Positions 9,687 to 20,025 are shown, counted from the first letter of the stretch. The stretch is DNA of 32,013 nt from Lingula anatina (GCF_001039355.2 NW_019775987.1:1-32013), one strand, 5' to 3'. Translations and numbers: made by a program. The notes: generated by a model not told the origin, from the letters alone.

Positions 9687-10261
9687 TTAAATGTTAGGTA
9701 TATTCATATGATATCGTAGGTGGGTAAAGAAAGCGGTTAGCATAACCAGCCACTGGAAATGTCCTGGCGAGACAGAAGACGCGTGGCCTATAGTCTCTTT
9801 GCCAGACGTAGGCGTGTTCATTATGGGTTCAGCAAAGCTGCGGCTCTTCACAACGCTGGTTTCAAAGATTACCCCGCTGTAGTTAAGTCGAGGGAAAATC
9901 TGATCAAGATAGGCATCCATTTCAACCAGAAACTTTTCGAACATCCTCCGGGCGTCACTGACACGTTTAACGCTCCTCCGCAGCCGAACTGGTATCACAA
10001 CGGTGATATAGTTTCTGTTGTATGATGGAGGGACGCAGTCAAATAGTCGGCTTTCCTTCTCCTTCACCCATGCCCCATAAGGCGAAAATCTCGTCAAGTG
10101 TATCACTGCAAAACGCCGCCAAATGAAGGAACAAACTTGATCAAACTCAGAGCATGGCTCTTTTATCTGCTGTTTTGTCTCGAATTTGACATGTAACCGG
10201 AAGAGAAGGTTATACAAAAGATGAAAAGGAGGTGAGCAGAATCTTTGTCCCGCTAAACAGC
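9687..10261 (-). CDS. Probable second, terminal exon of the somatomedin-B-like gene
   Basis: The minus strand is open from about 10283 down to a stop at 9687. Exon 1 ends in phase 1 (...GAA G). An acceptor at 10261 (GATGAAG then GC) keeps the frame and continues as GCLAGQRFCSPPFHLLYNLL. The stronger-looking acceptor TTTTTGTAG at 10284 would give phase 0 and does not join to exon 1 directly, so an unseen small exon is possible. The product adds about 190 residues with further cysteines (Cys-Ser-Glu-Phe-Asp-Gln-Val-Cys), a basic RLRRSVKR patch, and no convincing membrane span. No domain is recognised. Assignment to the upstream gene rests on strand, distance and phase. Confidence 0.45.
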
Positions 10262-11184
10262 CTTCATCCGGTTTACAAGTGTCCTACAAAAAAGCATAAA
10301 TGATATGGTTTAAGATATTGTGCAGTTGTAGCCGTCCCATCGTCTGTCTAAGCTAAGTTTGAACAGCGCTAGCTGTTCTCCGTTTTAAGTCTTATACGGA
10401 AATTTAACTGTTCGGTGCTTATTGTGGAATGCACAAAGATATAATTCAGGAATGAAGAAAAACAAAAACGACAAAATGAGCGTAATCTTGACACTTTCAC
10501 AGAAAGGTGAAAAATTTGACGACTTTTCCCCCGGCCACTCAAGCCCCAGGTAAATGTGTCATACTAGTATTCTGGTTACACCTTGTAAGCTTAAGGGAGC
10601 TGTAAGACAAGCGTTAAAGCTTTCTTGAAATCTTTCTTGAAAACAAGTTATTTGCACTTACATCATTTTCGGCTCCCTTGCAACGCATCTCCCTGTGAGG
10701 ATCTAAAACTGCAAAAAATCCTGGCGGGTCGAATACTTTGAATTGAAATACAGGTACATCTAAGAAAAATAAATGAGAAAAATTTGTGTAATTCTTTACC
10801 AGTACAAAGACTACTTTAAGCCTTCAATTAAACGTGGCAGTGAAATGTTCACATTAACCGAGCAAAATATCTTGATGGTATACTATATCTACTGTGAGGT
10901 ATCGGGAACTGTTTAACATCGCGTAATGAACAAGAAATAATTGCAAAATTATTAACGTTTTCAGCTTCACCCCAAAAACTGTTTTGTCACATATCGATGC
11001 AGCAGTATTTAAAAAGTAATGGATTTTAAACATGATGATTTTAAAACGAGTATGAATACTAAAAGAAAGCGGGAATGAACAATCCAATCGTCTACAATTA
11101 AACTACATGTATTAAACTGCACTGGTAGAACACTTATATAATACCATTTTTGCATTTTTATATGTAAAACTAAAGTACTTTTAC
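10262..11184 (-). other. Presumed intron of the somatomedin-B-like gene
   Basis: This lies between the donor GAAG|GTAAAAGT at 11184 and the proposed acceptor. It has no conserved frame on either strand. The open frame running on past the donor (to 11009) is AT-rich read-through into the intron. A small additional exon here cannot be ruled out. Confidence 0.45.
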
Positions 11185-12271
11185 CTTCATCGTTACAGTC
11201 TATAATTCTTACTAGAGATTCTGGCTGCAGGCGACAAATCCAACAGAAAATGTTTCGTACGAAACCGTAGCCATAGCGGCTTACAATGGTGGTCACTGAA
11301 ACGGGCCCAGACTCACAACGGTTTTTAGGTTCGGCCTCTGTGTTTAATGGACAAAGCCCATCATCCGCGAGTATAAGGTCCTCGTGGCTTCCTCCAGAAC
11401 CTAAACACGGTCGTCCCGAGTAATGGTCCGGCATATCAAAAAATATTAGGCAATCCTCCGTTGTCCAAATCAGATCCAAAATTTCATCAACTGTTGTGAT
11501 GTTTTGAAAATGTTCGACGCCTGTCCATCTGCATGAAGCTTTGGGTGTCCATGCTTTGAGTGGCCATACCTTGTGACAGGCGGCACAAAAGGTGTTTCTG
11601 AACGTGACGTTTGCCTCCACTGACGAGACAGGCAACAATAAATCTATGTCGTTAGTCCAGCCTTTGGACTCGCATTTTCGGCGAACATCTTCATCATCCC
11701 AGTCCCTTGGACATGAAGAGACGACCCAAAAATGTCTTAAGGAAATCTCCGGCATAGCTCCAGTTCCCTGTAACCAGCATTCAATGCCTTCTGTTTGTAT
11801 GTCGATTCCCGTGTATTTGGTTTCCCTGCAGTAACGGTCGTAAGGCCAACAGCAGTCGCCAAAAACACCGCACAAGTCGTCGCAGAAACAAGTTACTAGG
11901 ATGACATCAGTAGCGAGGACGACGTCAGTTGTGGACGGGAGAACGCGAACACAGAATGGGACGTTGACTGTGACATTAAAAGGAATCAATTCGCTCAGCA
12001 CATCTGCCGCTGAAGCATTACCACCTTCGGTTTTCATTCTCGGTATATTTGGGAATGGGTGCTGAAAGGAGCCACTTTCATTTCCACCAACTGTTTCGTG
12101 GTGTTCCCCGCGGGTAAAATTTCGTAAGAAATCTGGCGTTGAAAATGTGGCCGATGTTGCGTTACTTAAAGATTCGGAATTGCTTCTGTTGGCTAAAACC
12201 TCAGCATTGGTCGTAAGGAACCAACGGGAAAATATGAAGCCACATAAGGCCAGCATTATCGACACCCTCAT
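11185..12271 (-). CDS. Secreted cysteine-rich protein with somatomedin-B-like module (exon 1)
   Basis: The ATG at 12271 is followed by a signal peptide (residues 1-23, hydrophobic IMLALCGFIF core, TTNA before the likely cut). Residues 24-95 are low in cysteine and have many N-glycosylation sequons (NRS, NAT, NFT, NES, NAS). At 128-148 is a somatomedin-B-like core, CFCDDLCGVFGDCCWPY then DRYC, with Cys at 128, 130, 134, 140, 141 and 148 and a preceding Cys107. A cysteine- and tryptophan-rich region follows (FCAACHKVWPLKAW, then FCWICRLQ), ending with DCNDEG at the splice donor GAAG|GTAAAAGT (11184). SMB modules are protein-binding disulfide knots. Similar SMB plus Cys/Trp-rich ectodomains stand in front of adhesion-GPCR-like seven-helix domains in some marine invertebrates, but no such domain is seen here. 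It may be a secreted protein or a receptor with lost or unseen exons. Confidence 0.75.
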
Positions 12272-13164
12272 TTTTAGAAATAGTATTTTTTTCTTATTGC
12301 AACGCTGAAGTATAACGTGAAGTATATCTACTTGAGGCTACGGTCGTATTGCAAGTAAATTATCTCTTGATTCCCTGCCGAGTTCCTATTCTGAAAGCGC
12401 CTCAAAAGTAGTATCTCGGTACATATAAACTGTCACACTGATAGAGGCGGAGCATCCGTCACCAATAGAAGTTTGCAATCATCATTCTAGTTAAACATTG
12501 AGAGGGAGAACCTATGAATGCAACCACATGTTTAATGCTCAATTCCATTTCTTATCTGATTGGCAGTTATTGCCAGCAGTTTGGTGCTGCTGCGAGGTTA
12601 GGACATTTCATATTTTGGAGTAAAACGACAGTCACATGGATAGTTTCAGCCAATTAGAATGCGAACAAAACCACTTACACCATAATTTGACACTTTGAAT
12701 CTTCGGTAATCTTGTCTTTTGCAGCAAGGGATTTCAATAATTGTTGTGGTATAAGACAAAGACAATTTGTTTGGGTTGAAATTTTAAACTAAGTATGAAA
12801 AAATGAAATAAAAGCAGTACACTGACACAAACTTTGGCAAACCCCTCCCGAGAATGGCACTATAAACAGGGAGTTTGCTAACAACACATTATACGTGTTA
12901 GTAGTAAGAGACGAGTTTTTTAAGCTGCAAATCTTTTAATGTTATTTTTAGTTACCCTTGAAGCGTAAATGAGGCGTTGCAAGCGAATTTTAATGACGAA
13001 TGGACTAGATCCCCTTGGATACCTACGAGGTGATCTTTCAAATATGTGATAAGCAGAGGGAGGGGGTCTTATTTGTTAAGCGGAGTTGTCAACATACTAA
13101 CAAGTCGCGAGCCAATGGCCTTGTATTCATCTGATTTGTCAACAATTTACCGCCTAATCATAGA
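12272..13164. other. Upstream region of the somatomedin-B-like gene
   Basis: About 150 bases upstream of the ATG on the minus strand there is a weak TATA-like TTTATATG (about 12423-12430). It is followed by an AT-rich leader ending in a short A-run before the ATG. No other gene or repeat was recognised up to 13164. Confidence 0.35.
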
Positions 13165-13808
13165 TTTGCCAAGCAAAAGGTGAGTGGTTACCGGGGTTTG
13201 ACTGTTTTGTTGAAAATAAAGTAGAGTCATTTTATTTTACCAAAGATGGTGTTGTTGAAATGATGTATTATATAATTATTCTAATATTTGCTATTAAAAT
13301 GAAGAAAAAACTGCAAAGTTATGTCATTCTGTTGCCTATAATTCCCCAATAAATATTTGCCAAGCAAAGGGTTGGAAGGTTAAGAATCTTTGTTTTGCTG
13401 AAAAATTGCAGAGTCATTTTTATTTGCCAACGACTGTAGAGTTGAAACGGTGTATTATATAATTATTTATTATTTTGTTATTAAAATAAAGAAAAAAACT
13501 GCAAAGTCATATCATTTTTGTTGCTCATAAATAGCCCATTTCTCGGCAAACTGTTTTATAGCCACACTGTTTGACCTTAGTGCATCTGCACTAAACCTGA
13601 GGGGTTTAAATGACCACGCGATGAACAATGGGTCGAGATAGACCAAAGATGGCCGCTGTCTTATCGTTGAGTCACGGATATTGTATAATTTTTCTTTATT
13701 CAAAGGCCAAGTTTGAAATGATTTATTATATAATTATTTGAAGAAAAACTTCAAAGTCATCATGTTTTGCTGAAAGAATTACAGAGCCAGTTAATTTTGC
13801 CAAAGATG
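13165..13808. repeat. Diverged tandem repeat, about 190-bp period
   Basis: Units begin TTTGCCAAGCAAA at 13165 and 13356. Each runs through a TTTTGCTGAAAA/TTTTGTTGAAAA, a GAGTCATTTT, GTATTATATAATTATT and AAAAAACTGCAAAGT. A third, partial unit (TTTATTATATAATTATTTGAAG, then TTCAAAGTCAT and TTTTGCCAAAGATGG) lies at about 13705-13808 after a non-repeated spacer. Units differ by many substitutions and small indels. No coding frame was recognised. Confidence 0.7.
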
Positions 13809-13848
13809 GCCATTGTCTATGGTTGCTATAATTCACTTCAAAAATCAG

Positions 13849-14497
13849 TCCCCACTGCACCAGTGTCAAGTACTATGCTTGAAACATCCTGTAGGTAATT
13901 CAAATGATGACAGCTCTGAGTTACGAGGTCTAAGGAATCTATTGCTCACTACTGTCTTTATCTTGTACCCTACTACGACTAGTCCTAGGCTGATCAAAGC
14001 TCCTACGGTGCTAGTTAAACCATCTGAAAAAAAATCAAAACGTACGCAAATTAAGCAGTGTCATTTATGGCTCAGCCACAGAATCATGTTTGATTTAATT
14101 TATTTCAAAGTCTCTAGGTTCCACATAAATAATTGTACTGATTGCATTATATATCTGATTAGTGTGATCTACTCTTGAGTTAAGTTTTACTGATCTTCAC
14201 AACAAACAGTAAAGCACGCACTCGTCTCCACTGCACCATATTATGTACTGGTACTATGCTTAAATCGTCCTCGAAGTCTGCTAATGTAGGGAATTCTAAT
14301 GATGACAGTTCTAAGTTACCTGGTCTAAGGGATCTATTGCTCATTATTGCTCGTTTTTATCTTGTACGCTACCACAACTAGTCCTAGGCTGATCAAGCTC
14401 CTACGGTGAAAGCTAAATCATCTGATTATAGGCCTATTAGTAAAAATCAAAACATTGTACGCAAATTAAAGAATGTCATTTATGGCTCACAAAAGTA
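13849..14497 (+). repeat. Direct duplication next to the foldback element
   Basis: Two diverged copies, about 13849-14075 and 14226-14497, share in order CCACTGCACCA, ACTATGCTT(A/G)AA, AATGATGACAG, TCTAAG(G/A)(A/G)ATCTATTGCTCA, CTTGTAC, ACTAGTCCTAGGCTGATCAA, and GTACGCAAATTAA with GTCATTTATGGCTCA. The second copy runs into the left arm of the foldback element at 14447. The first therefore ends with a truncated copy of the arm tip. Confidence 0.72.
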
Positions 14498-15312
14498 TCT
14501 GTACCGCTTGAATTACATATCTGATTATTGTAAAACACGCACATTGTACGAAAACGCCGAGTCACGAAACTGGAATATTCTTAAGACATAATATCTATTT
14601 AACTGTTCTGGAATCTTCTCTCTTTGTCTGTGGGAAAACGCAGAGTCACGTAGAATATTTTGGAATTATGAAAAAATCTCCGTCTTTGCACAGAAATAAT
14701 CAGACACGTCTGGGTATCATATGTTTGTCAAGCGGATTTGCAAATGTACAGAATAAATTAGTGTCTGGTGTACACGCGTCTTTCAAGTGGATTTGCACAT
14801 ATCAAAAGTATTTAGTGTGGAGGTGAAATGAATACTGTATTTGAACGGACAAAGCAGTCAGCTGGTATACTGCTGTTTAACAATAATGAATGGCGAACGT
14901 TGTTTATTGACAAGGAAGTACTGTACCCTAAAAAGCTTTTGATCACTACCGTGACTTTCCTCATTTGCATCATCTTACATAAATCGTTTTACTATGACCG
15001 ATAAGTTTAATTTAGTTGCAGTAGAATAGAAAATAAAATCATTAACAGCAAGAAGATGCAGAACTCGTTACAGAAAATAAAATAATAATAATAATATTTA
15101 TTTATAGTCTAAAATTCTTATAAAATGTTCAGTAGACTTTACATGGGTAAAATGAACAGAAATGAAAATATAATATTTGTTATGTTGGTAATTGATATTT
15201 ATATGAATTTATATGAATAAAGAATGCAGAGACCTTTGTAGAATAGACTGGCAAGAAAAACGAAAATATATTGTGGTTTCTACTTCATGTAGCAACTAAA
15301 GTGGAAGATGAC
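14447..15312 (+). mobile_element. Foldback element, left arm (outer part)
   Basis: The reverse complement of this arm runs along 20145-21750 on the right. Anchors are TCAAAACATTGTACGCAAATTAA with 21728-21750, CAGACACGTCTGGG with the reverse of CCCAGACGTGTCTG (about 21478), TGTTTAACAATAATGAATGGCG with the reverse of 21343-21365, and GCAGAACTCGTTACAGAAAATA with the reverse of about 20411-20435. The innermost 30 bp of the same arm were pushed away to 19799-19829 by the LTR retrotransposon. No protein is encoded in the arms. Confidence 0.88.
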
Positions 15313-15450
15313 TGTACGATTATGAAGACACAAGCAGACGACCGTGTATTACCGAACTACTTTAATGACTGATATCCCTACGCAGGATGATTAGGCATGA
15401 GTGATGGGGCTGGTGCTACTGCACTATGCATGTAGATAGTTCCATTTACA
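15313..15450 (-). repeat. 3' LTR of the gypsy element
   Basis: It is a direct repeat of 19656-19793 with equal length (138 bp) and the same TG...CA ends. Immediately inside (15451-15461) the minus strand reads AAAGGAGGAGA, the expected polypurine tract. Confidence 0.92.
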
Positions 15451-15461
15451 TCTCCTCCTTT
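15451..15461 (-). promoter_or_regulatory. Polypurine tract (plus-strand primer site)
   Basis: The minus strand reads AAAGGAGGAGA directly against the TGTAAATGG start of the 3' LTR. This is the position and composition expected for the RNase-H-resistant primer of second-strand synthesis. Confidence 0.85.
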
Positions 15462-15914
15462 GTGAAAAGCTTTAATCACTGCTAAACTAAAATTATTTAT
15501 GTAACTTGCATTAAAGTCTCAATTCTAAACTGTTACTTAGTGTTGCTAATAAAGTCTGCACAAAAGTCCTTCAAAAGTCAATCAATAAAGCAATAAATTG
15601 CAACATGAACTTATAACGTTAAAGTTATTTGTCTCATTATAGTTTTTAGAGTCTTTTAAATGAATCCATTTGAAACAGGGGTAAATTAAGAAAGTCTGCA
15701 TTTCCACTTTTTTTATAGTCTCCATTGTTCACAGTCTCTAATGTTCACATTCTTCTCCTTTACTCCTGAAAGGAACTGAAAATACTAAAAATATGCATAT
15801 TGAAACAGTCCATGCTAGCCTGCATGTAGATCAAATAAAATGTCACTGCTTTTAATGTAAGCACAGAAAAAAAAAAAAAAAAACGCCTGTTTACATGCAG
15901 TATTTTATGCATAA
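15462..15914. other. Non-coding 3' region of the gypsy element
   Basis: This lies between the end of the integrase C-terminal frame and the polypurine tract. It is AT-rich with an A-run on the plus strand at about 15868-15882. No envelope-like or extra frame is seen, consistent with a gag-pol-only element. Confidence 0.6.
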
Positions 15915-18900
15915 TTATTTCTCACAGAATCTCTTGGGTGTTTTTATTATTCTCCCACTCCTAGTCATTTTCCCAGAATCTGATTTTTCTTGTCTGATGG
16001 TCTCTGGATCTGCACATATATTACTTCTGTCAACCTCTGGTTGGAATTTTGTACTTGTTTCCAAACACTGGTTATTTGGTACTTTGAGAATATGTCTCCT
16101 ATTTCTGCGAAACTCACTACCGTGATCACACTCTACATGGTATGAATTTGGTGCATATTCTCTTATTACTGTTGCTGGTTTACTGAATCCTGTTTTTTCC
16201 TGAAACATGACCCGATCTCCTGACTGTAGTGCAGGGAGTGGTCTTGCTGCTTTGTCATGAGAGATTTTCTGTTGTAGTCATTTTTCTGACAGACGGTATG
16301 TGATCAATTCTTGGCCTGGTGTATTTTTCTGTAGCAGTGTCTCACTCATAGGAATGTTAGTTTTGGTGCGCCTCAATAACATACGTTGTGCCGGGTACCG
16401 AGTACAGGATCCTTAACATTTCTGCTATTGAGCAAGCACAAATACGGGTCACCTACTTCCCGGGCTGTTTTCTCGAGTAATCCTTTCGCTGCCTGCACGG
16501 CTCTCTCTGCCAATCCGTTAATGGATGGGAAATGTTGACTACACGTCACTTGACTGAATTTCCAGGAATTGCTGAATTTCTTAAACATTGTGGAACTGTA
16601 CTGAGGTCCATTGTCTGAAATTATAATGTCTTGTATGCCGAATCTCGCAATATGAGATTTAAGCTTTCTTATTATTGTCATGCTTGCTGTACTGTTACCT
16701 AAAGTGTTAATCTCGTACCAGTTAGTGTAAGAGTCTACAGTTACCATGTAGTTTATGCCTCTCCACTCAAACAAATCTGTGGCTATTATAGACCACGGCC
16801 TTGTAGGTACAACATATGACATCAGCGGCCCCTTCTTCATGGAAAGACATATAGCACAGTTCTCCACTACGTTATATATGTCTTTCAGCATACTTGGCCA
16901 ATACATGTCTTTAGCCCTTGCTCTTGCTGCTTGACATCCTATGTGTCCTTCATGCACTTTCGATACATATTGCTGCTGTAGAGCCACTGGTACAATTATT
17001 TTGCTTCCTTTCAACACTATTCCATTATCGTAAATGATCTCATCACGGAACGGAAGGTATGGCCTCAGGTCTGCATTACAGCCTTTTTCATTCTTCGGCC
17101 ATCCATTTCTCATCGTGTTGCACAACTTCTGTAGCACAGTATCACTGGCTGTTGCTGCTTTTAGCTCTTCCAGTCTGTAGTCAGTGGCTGGTATGATTGA
17201 GAGAACGTCCACATCAGTATCCTCAATCTCACTGCTGGTTTCATTAATGTAGGCTCTGGACAGTGTATCTGCTACGATGAAGTCCCTGTCTTTATTGTAC
17301 GTCAAGTTAATTCTGTATGGTTGTAACTGTAATAACATACGCTGCAATCTTGCTGGTGCAGTTGCCAATGGTTTCTTCCATATCGAGATAAGTGGCTGGT
17401 GATCAGTCTCGACCGTGATTTCTTTGCCATATATGCAGCCTCTAAACTTTGCGCATGCAAAGACGACTGCTATTAATTCTTTTTCTATCTGCGCATAACG
17501 CTTTTCCGTATCTGTCATCGCTCTGGATGCATATGCCACTGGTTTCCCATTTGGTAGACATGTAGCTCCTATGCCTGCTTGTAAAGCGTCACAGTTCAAC
17601 GTGACCTCTTTGGATACATCGTAGTATGCTAGGCATCCATCTTCGCTGATCACCTGCTTGATTGCTTCAAATGCTGTATTGTGGGTATTCTCCAAGACAA
17701 ATGAATTATCCTTACGCAACATATCATTCAGCGGAGCGCACTTCTCACTGAGCTGTGGCATAAACTTTGACAAATATTTGATCATGCCAAGAAAACGTAA
17801 CAAGTCCGACTTGTCATTGGGTTTAGGCATTTCTTTGATTGCCCTCACTTTCTCAGGATCAGGTTTAAGACCATCCGCTGTGAATGTGTGACCGACGTAG
17901 CTGACTCTTCTCATCTTGTACTTGCACTTGGATTTATTCAGCTTTATGTTGATTTCTTTCAACTCCTGAAGCACTGACTTTAAGTTATCGTCGTGCTCCT
18001 CTTCTGTCGCACCGCATACCAAAATGTCATCCATTATTAGCTTGCATGGTAGACCTGTCATGAGATTCTGATACACCTCTGAAGCCGAGCTGATTCCAAT
18101 TGGAAGTCTGAGGTATCTGTAGTGACCGAATGGTGTCCCAAACGTCGTTAAGTATGAGGATTCTTCCTCCAGGGGTATACAGTAGAATGCTTGCTTCGCA
18201 TCTAACACAGTGAGGTATTGTGCATCGGGCATGTCTGTAATGACTTCTTCTACTGTTCTCATTGGGTACCTTGGACGCTTTATTGCCTTGTAAAGATCGC
18301 CTGGATCGATGCATATGTCACCTGATGCATATGTCACCTGTGGTTTTCTTCTTTGTTACCACCATCGCTGACATCCAGTCCGTTGGCTTTGTAACTTTAG
18401 CTATAATGCCTTGGCTTTCCATTCTCTGCATTTCTTGTCGTACCTCATCTTTGACAGCTACCAGTAGATTTCTCACTGGTCTGACTACAGGAGGCACTTG
18501 GGGGTCAACTGTTATTATTTACTTCACAGGTAACTTGCCCAAACTGCCATCAAATATCTCAGGGTACTCTGCGAACATATCTGGTGTTGTGTCTACACTG
18601 TATACACTCTGAGCGAACTGTAATATAACTTCAGCTCCATGCTGTCTTTCAGTCCCAACAGCGTTTGAACGTTGGCATCAATCACATTAAATTTAATGTG
18701 GTGTGTTTCTCCACTGTAAACACAAGGTAAAATTGCTCTTCCTAGAGCGGTCACAACATATCCCGTGAAGCCAATTAATCTGCTCTTGTCACTGCAGTGT
18801 TGGTATTTTCTGATTCTCTGAGCCTATTGAAATTTTCTAAACTCATAACATTGCGCCTGGCTCCAGTGTCGACTTTTACTTCCATGTCAGCATTATGCAC

Positions 18901-18963
18901 CTGTAACTTTACATGTATGTCTTTCATTTGGGTGTGCGAATGCCTCGCTGTGTCAATAATGAA
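15915..18963 (-). pseudogene. pol: Ty3/gypsy pol (protease, RT, RNase H, integrase), disrupted
   Basis: The order on the minus strand is as follows. Protease: VDTGARRNVMS near 18860. Reverse transcriptase: long open frame 18337-16373 with YLTVLDAKQAFYCIPL, FGHYRYLRLPIGISSA and catalytic LIMDDILVCG (about 18050-18020), then YVGHTFTADGLKPDPEKV and FLGMIKYLSKFMP. RNase H: NCDALQAGIGA, AQIEKELIAVVFACAKF and TDHQPL. Integrase: HEGHIG...CAICLSMKK zinc finger, then DLFEW / VDSYTNWYE, IISDNGPQYSS and SINGLAERAVQ, giving the D, D, E triad. A C-terminal GDRVMFQEK...RRNRRHIL module sits at 16208-15915. Breaks include a frameshift near 18790, another near 18600, a TAA near 18510, the 16-bp duplication at 18308-18339, a frameshift near 16385 and a stop near 16277. 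The ATG at 18337 is not a true start; RT homology continues upstream (QGIIAKVTKPTDWMSAMVV). Confidence 0.93.
18308..18339. repeat. 16-bp tandem duplication that frameshifts pol
   Basis: GATGCATATGTCACCT occurs twice head to tail (18308-18323 and 18324-18339). Sixteen is not a multiple of three, so it breaks the frame between the upstream RT residues (MVVTKKKTTGDICI) and the long downstream frame, which itself starts GDICIDPGD. Removing one unit on paper restores the frame across this point. Confidence 0.9.
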
Positions 18964-19588
18964 TTAATCTTCGACATCATAGTTTGTGTTGACTTCTCTG
19001 GTTCTTTGCTGGGTTGTTTGCTTACTTTTCTTTGGTTGACTAGCTCTGCAGACAACTTGAAAATGGTTCGGTTTCCCGCATCTATGGCACGTTTTACAGT
19101 ATGCTGGACATTTTGCCTTAGCCTGACTAGTTTTACACTTACTGCATTTTGTTGTTTCTAGCTGCTTATGGTGCGTCTTTTGCGGTTTTGACTTTCTAAC
19201 AATCCTATCTCTTAACATGTCATCTAACTGGTCATAGTCACAAGTCCGCTAGAAAAGTTTGAAACCTCTCACCTTCGTGTTGGATCCTCATGTTGAATTT
19301 GTATCTTTCCAGTATAACATTTCTCCTAGGGTTGTATATCTCATTGAATTTAGCTTTCAATACTTCTGGATCTTCCTTGTCCTCATTTTCATTAAATGTA
19401 AAAGACTCATACTTAGCGATAGCTTCACTGCCAGCCAAATTTAGGAGAATGTAAGCTTTCTCCTTGTTTTCTCGTTGTAGCATGCATGGATGTAGATGTC
19501 ATACTCTCGGACGAAAGTTATCCAATTTTGCTCAAGGTTCCCTTCAAATTTATGACAGCGGTACTGGCTTTCAGAGACCTTCTGCCAT
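18964..19588 (-). pseudogene. gag: Ty3/gypsy gag with zinc knuckle, disrupted
   Basis: A plausible gag start is the ATG at 19588, 68 bases inside the 5' LTR. Capsid-like sequence includes FEGNLEQNWITFVREYDIY and AGSEAIAKYESF, then VLKAKFNEIYNPRRNVILER and FQTFLADL. A nucleocapsid region near 19065-19140 has CSKCKTSQAKAKC followed by CHRCGKPNHFQVVC, a perfect C-x2-C-x4-H-x4-C knuckle that binds element RNA. Frameshifts near 19570 and 19240 split it. The TAA at 18964 separates it in the same frame from FIIDTARHSH leading to the protease, so that stop is either a readthrough site or a single mutation. Confidence 0.85.
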
Positions 19589-19637
19589 TTTCCTTTGTCC
19601 TTTATTTACTCGGAATTGTCCTACAAAGAAGTTTAAA

Positions 19638-19655
19638 ATCCCGGTTCTGACACCT
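19638..19655 (-). promoter_or_regulatory. Primer-binding-site candidate
   Basis: The minus strand adjoining the 5' LTR reads AGGTGTCAGAACCGGGAT. Apart from a first base of A rather than T, this looks like the TGGTGTCAGAA-type tRNA-primer sites of Ty3/gypsy elements. The matching tRNA was not checked. Confidence 0.6.
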
Positions 19656-19793
19656 TGTACGATTGTGAAGACACAAACAGACGACCATGTGTTACCGAAC
19701 TACTTTAATGACCGATTTCCCTACGCGGGATGCTTAGGCATGAGTGATGGGGCTAGTGCTACTGCACTATGCATGCAGATAGTTCCATTTACA
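19656..19793 (-). repeat. 5' LTR of the gypsy element
   Basis: This is the partner of 15313-15450 in direct orientation. It is followed at 19794-19798 by ATGAC, which also precedes the other LTR. Confidence 0.92.
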
Positions 19794-19829
19794 ATGACGC
19801 CATCGCCACACGCTTGTATACACCACAAT
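19794..19829 (+). mobile_element. Foldback element, left arm (inner tip displaced by the LTR element)
   Basis: After the duplicated ATGAC, CCATCGCCACACGCTTGTATACACCACAATG (in two parts CCATCGCCACACGCTTG and TATACACCACAATG) is the inverted partner of 20113-20143 with only two or three mismatches. Joined conceptually to 15312 it continues the left arm, matching the right arm reading GTGGAAGGTGACACCATCGCC on the opposite strand. Confidence 0.87.
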
Positions 19830-19852
19830 GATAAAACTTTGCCTAACACTGA

Positions 19853-20025
19853 AACGGAAAGGACGGTAAGGGGAGATTGGGTCCCCCTTGGACATGTCAT
19901 GACTCCTCTTTCTTCAATCGTCCTCGTCAGGGGGACTCAATCTCCCCTTACCATCCCTTTCCGTGTCATACTTTGGGGGTCCCCCTGACGAGGAAGATTG
20001 AAGCAAGGGGAGTCATGACATGTCC
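19853..20025. repeat. Interleaved inverted repeats A-B-A'-B' in the foldback centre
   Basis: Segment A (about 19853-19889, AACGGAAAGGAC, GGTAAGGGGAGATTGGGTCC) is inverted at A' (about 19932-19968, ending CTTTCCGT). Segment B (about 19889-19935, TGGACATGTCATGACTCC, CTTCAATCGTCCTCGTCAGG) is inverted at B' (about 19981-20025). B lies in the loop of A/A', and A' lies in the loop of B/B'. The two long stems therefore cannot both form in the simple nested way; a strand could pair one or the other, or form a pseudoknot-like or cruciform state. It is non-coding. Confidence 0.82.

Larger units (their letters stand above)
15313..19793 (-). mobile_element. Ty3/gypsy LTR retrotransposon, Mag-like, decayed
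   Basis: It is bounded by 138-bp direct LTRs that begin TG and end CA, and by a 5-bp target duplication ATGAC (15308-15312 and 19794-19798). On the minus strand the order is 5' LTR, PBS candidate, gag with zinc knuckles, protease, reverse transcriptase, RNase H, integrase, polypurine tract, 3' LTR. The RT, integrase and two-finger gag style (CPAYCKTCHRCGKPNHF) resemble the Mag/SURL group. At least seven frame breaks are visible. The two LTRs differ at about 10 of 138 positions by eye, mostly transitions, so the insertion is moderately old. It landed inside a foldback element. Confidence 0.93.

Noticed and set aside
9759-10025. 88-codon plus-strand frame
   Set aside because: It is antisense to the proposed exon 2, which has the better splice and phase context.
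18337-18339. ATG at 18337 as the start of a 654-residue polyprotein
   Set aside because: RT homology continues upstream in another frame, and the ATG is created by the second unit of a 16-bp tandem duplication.
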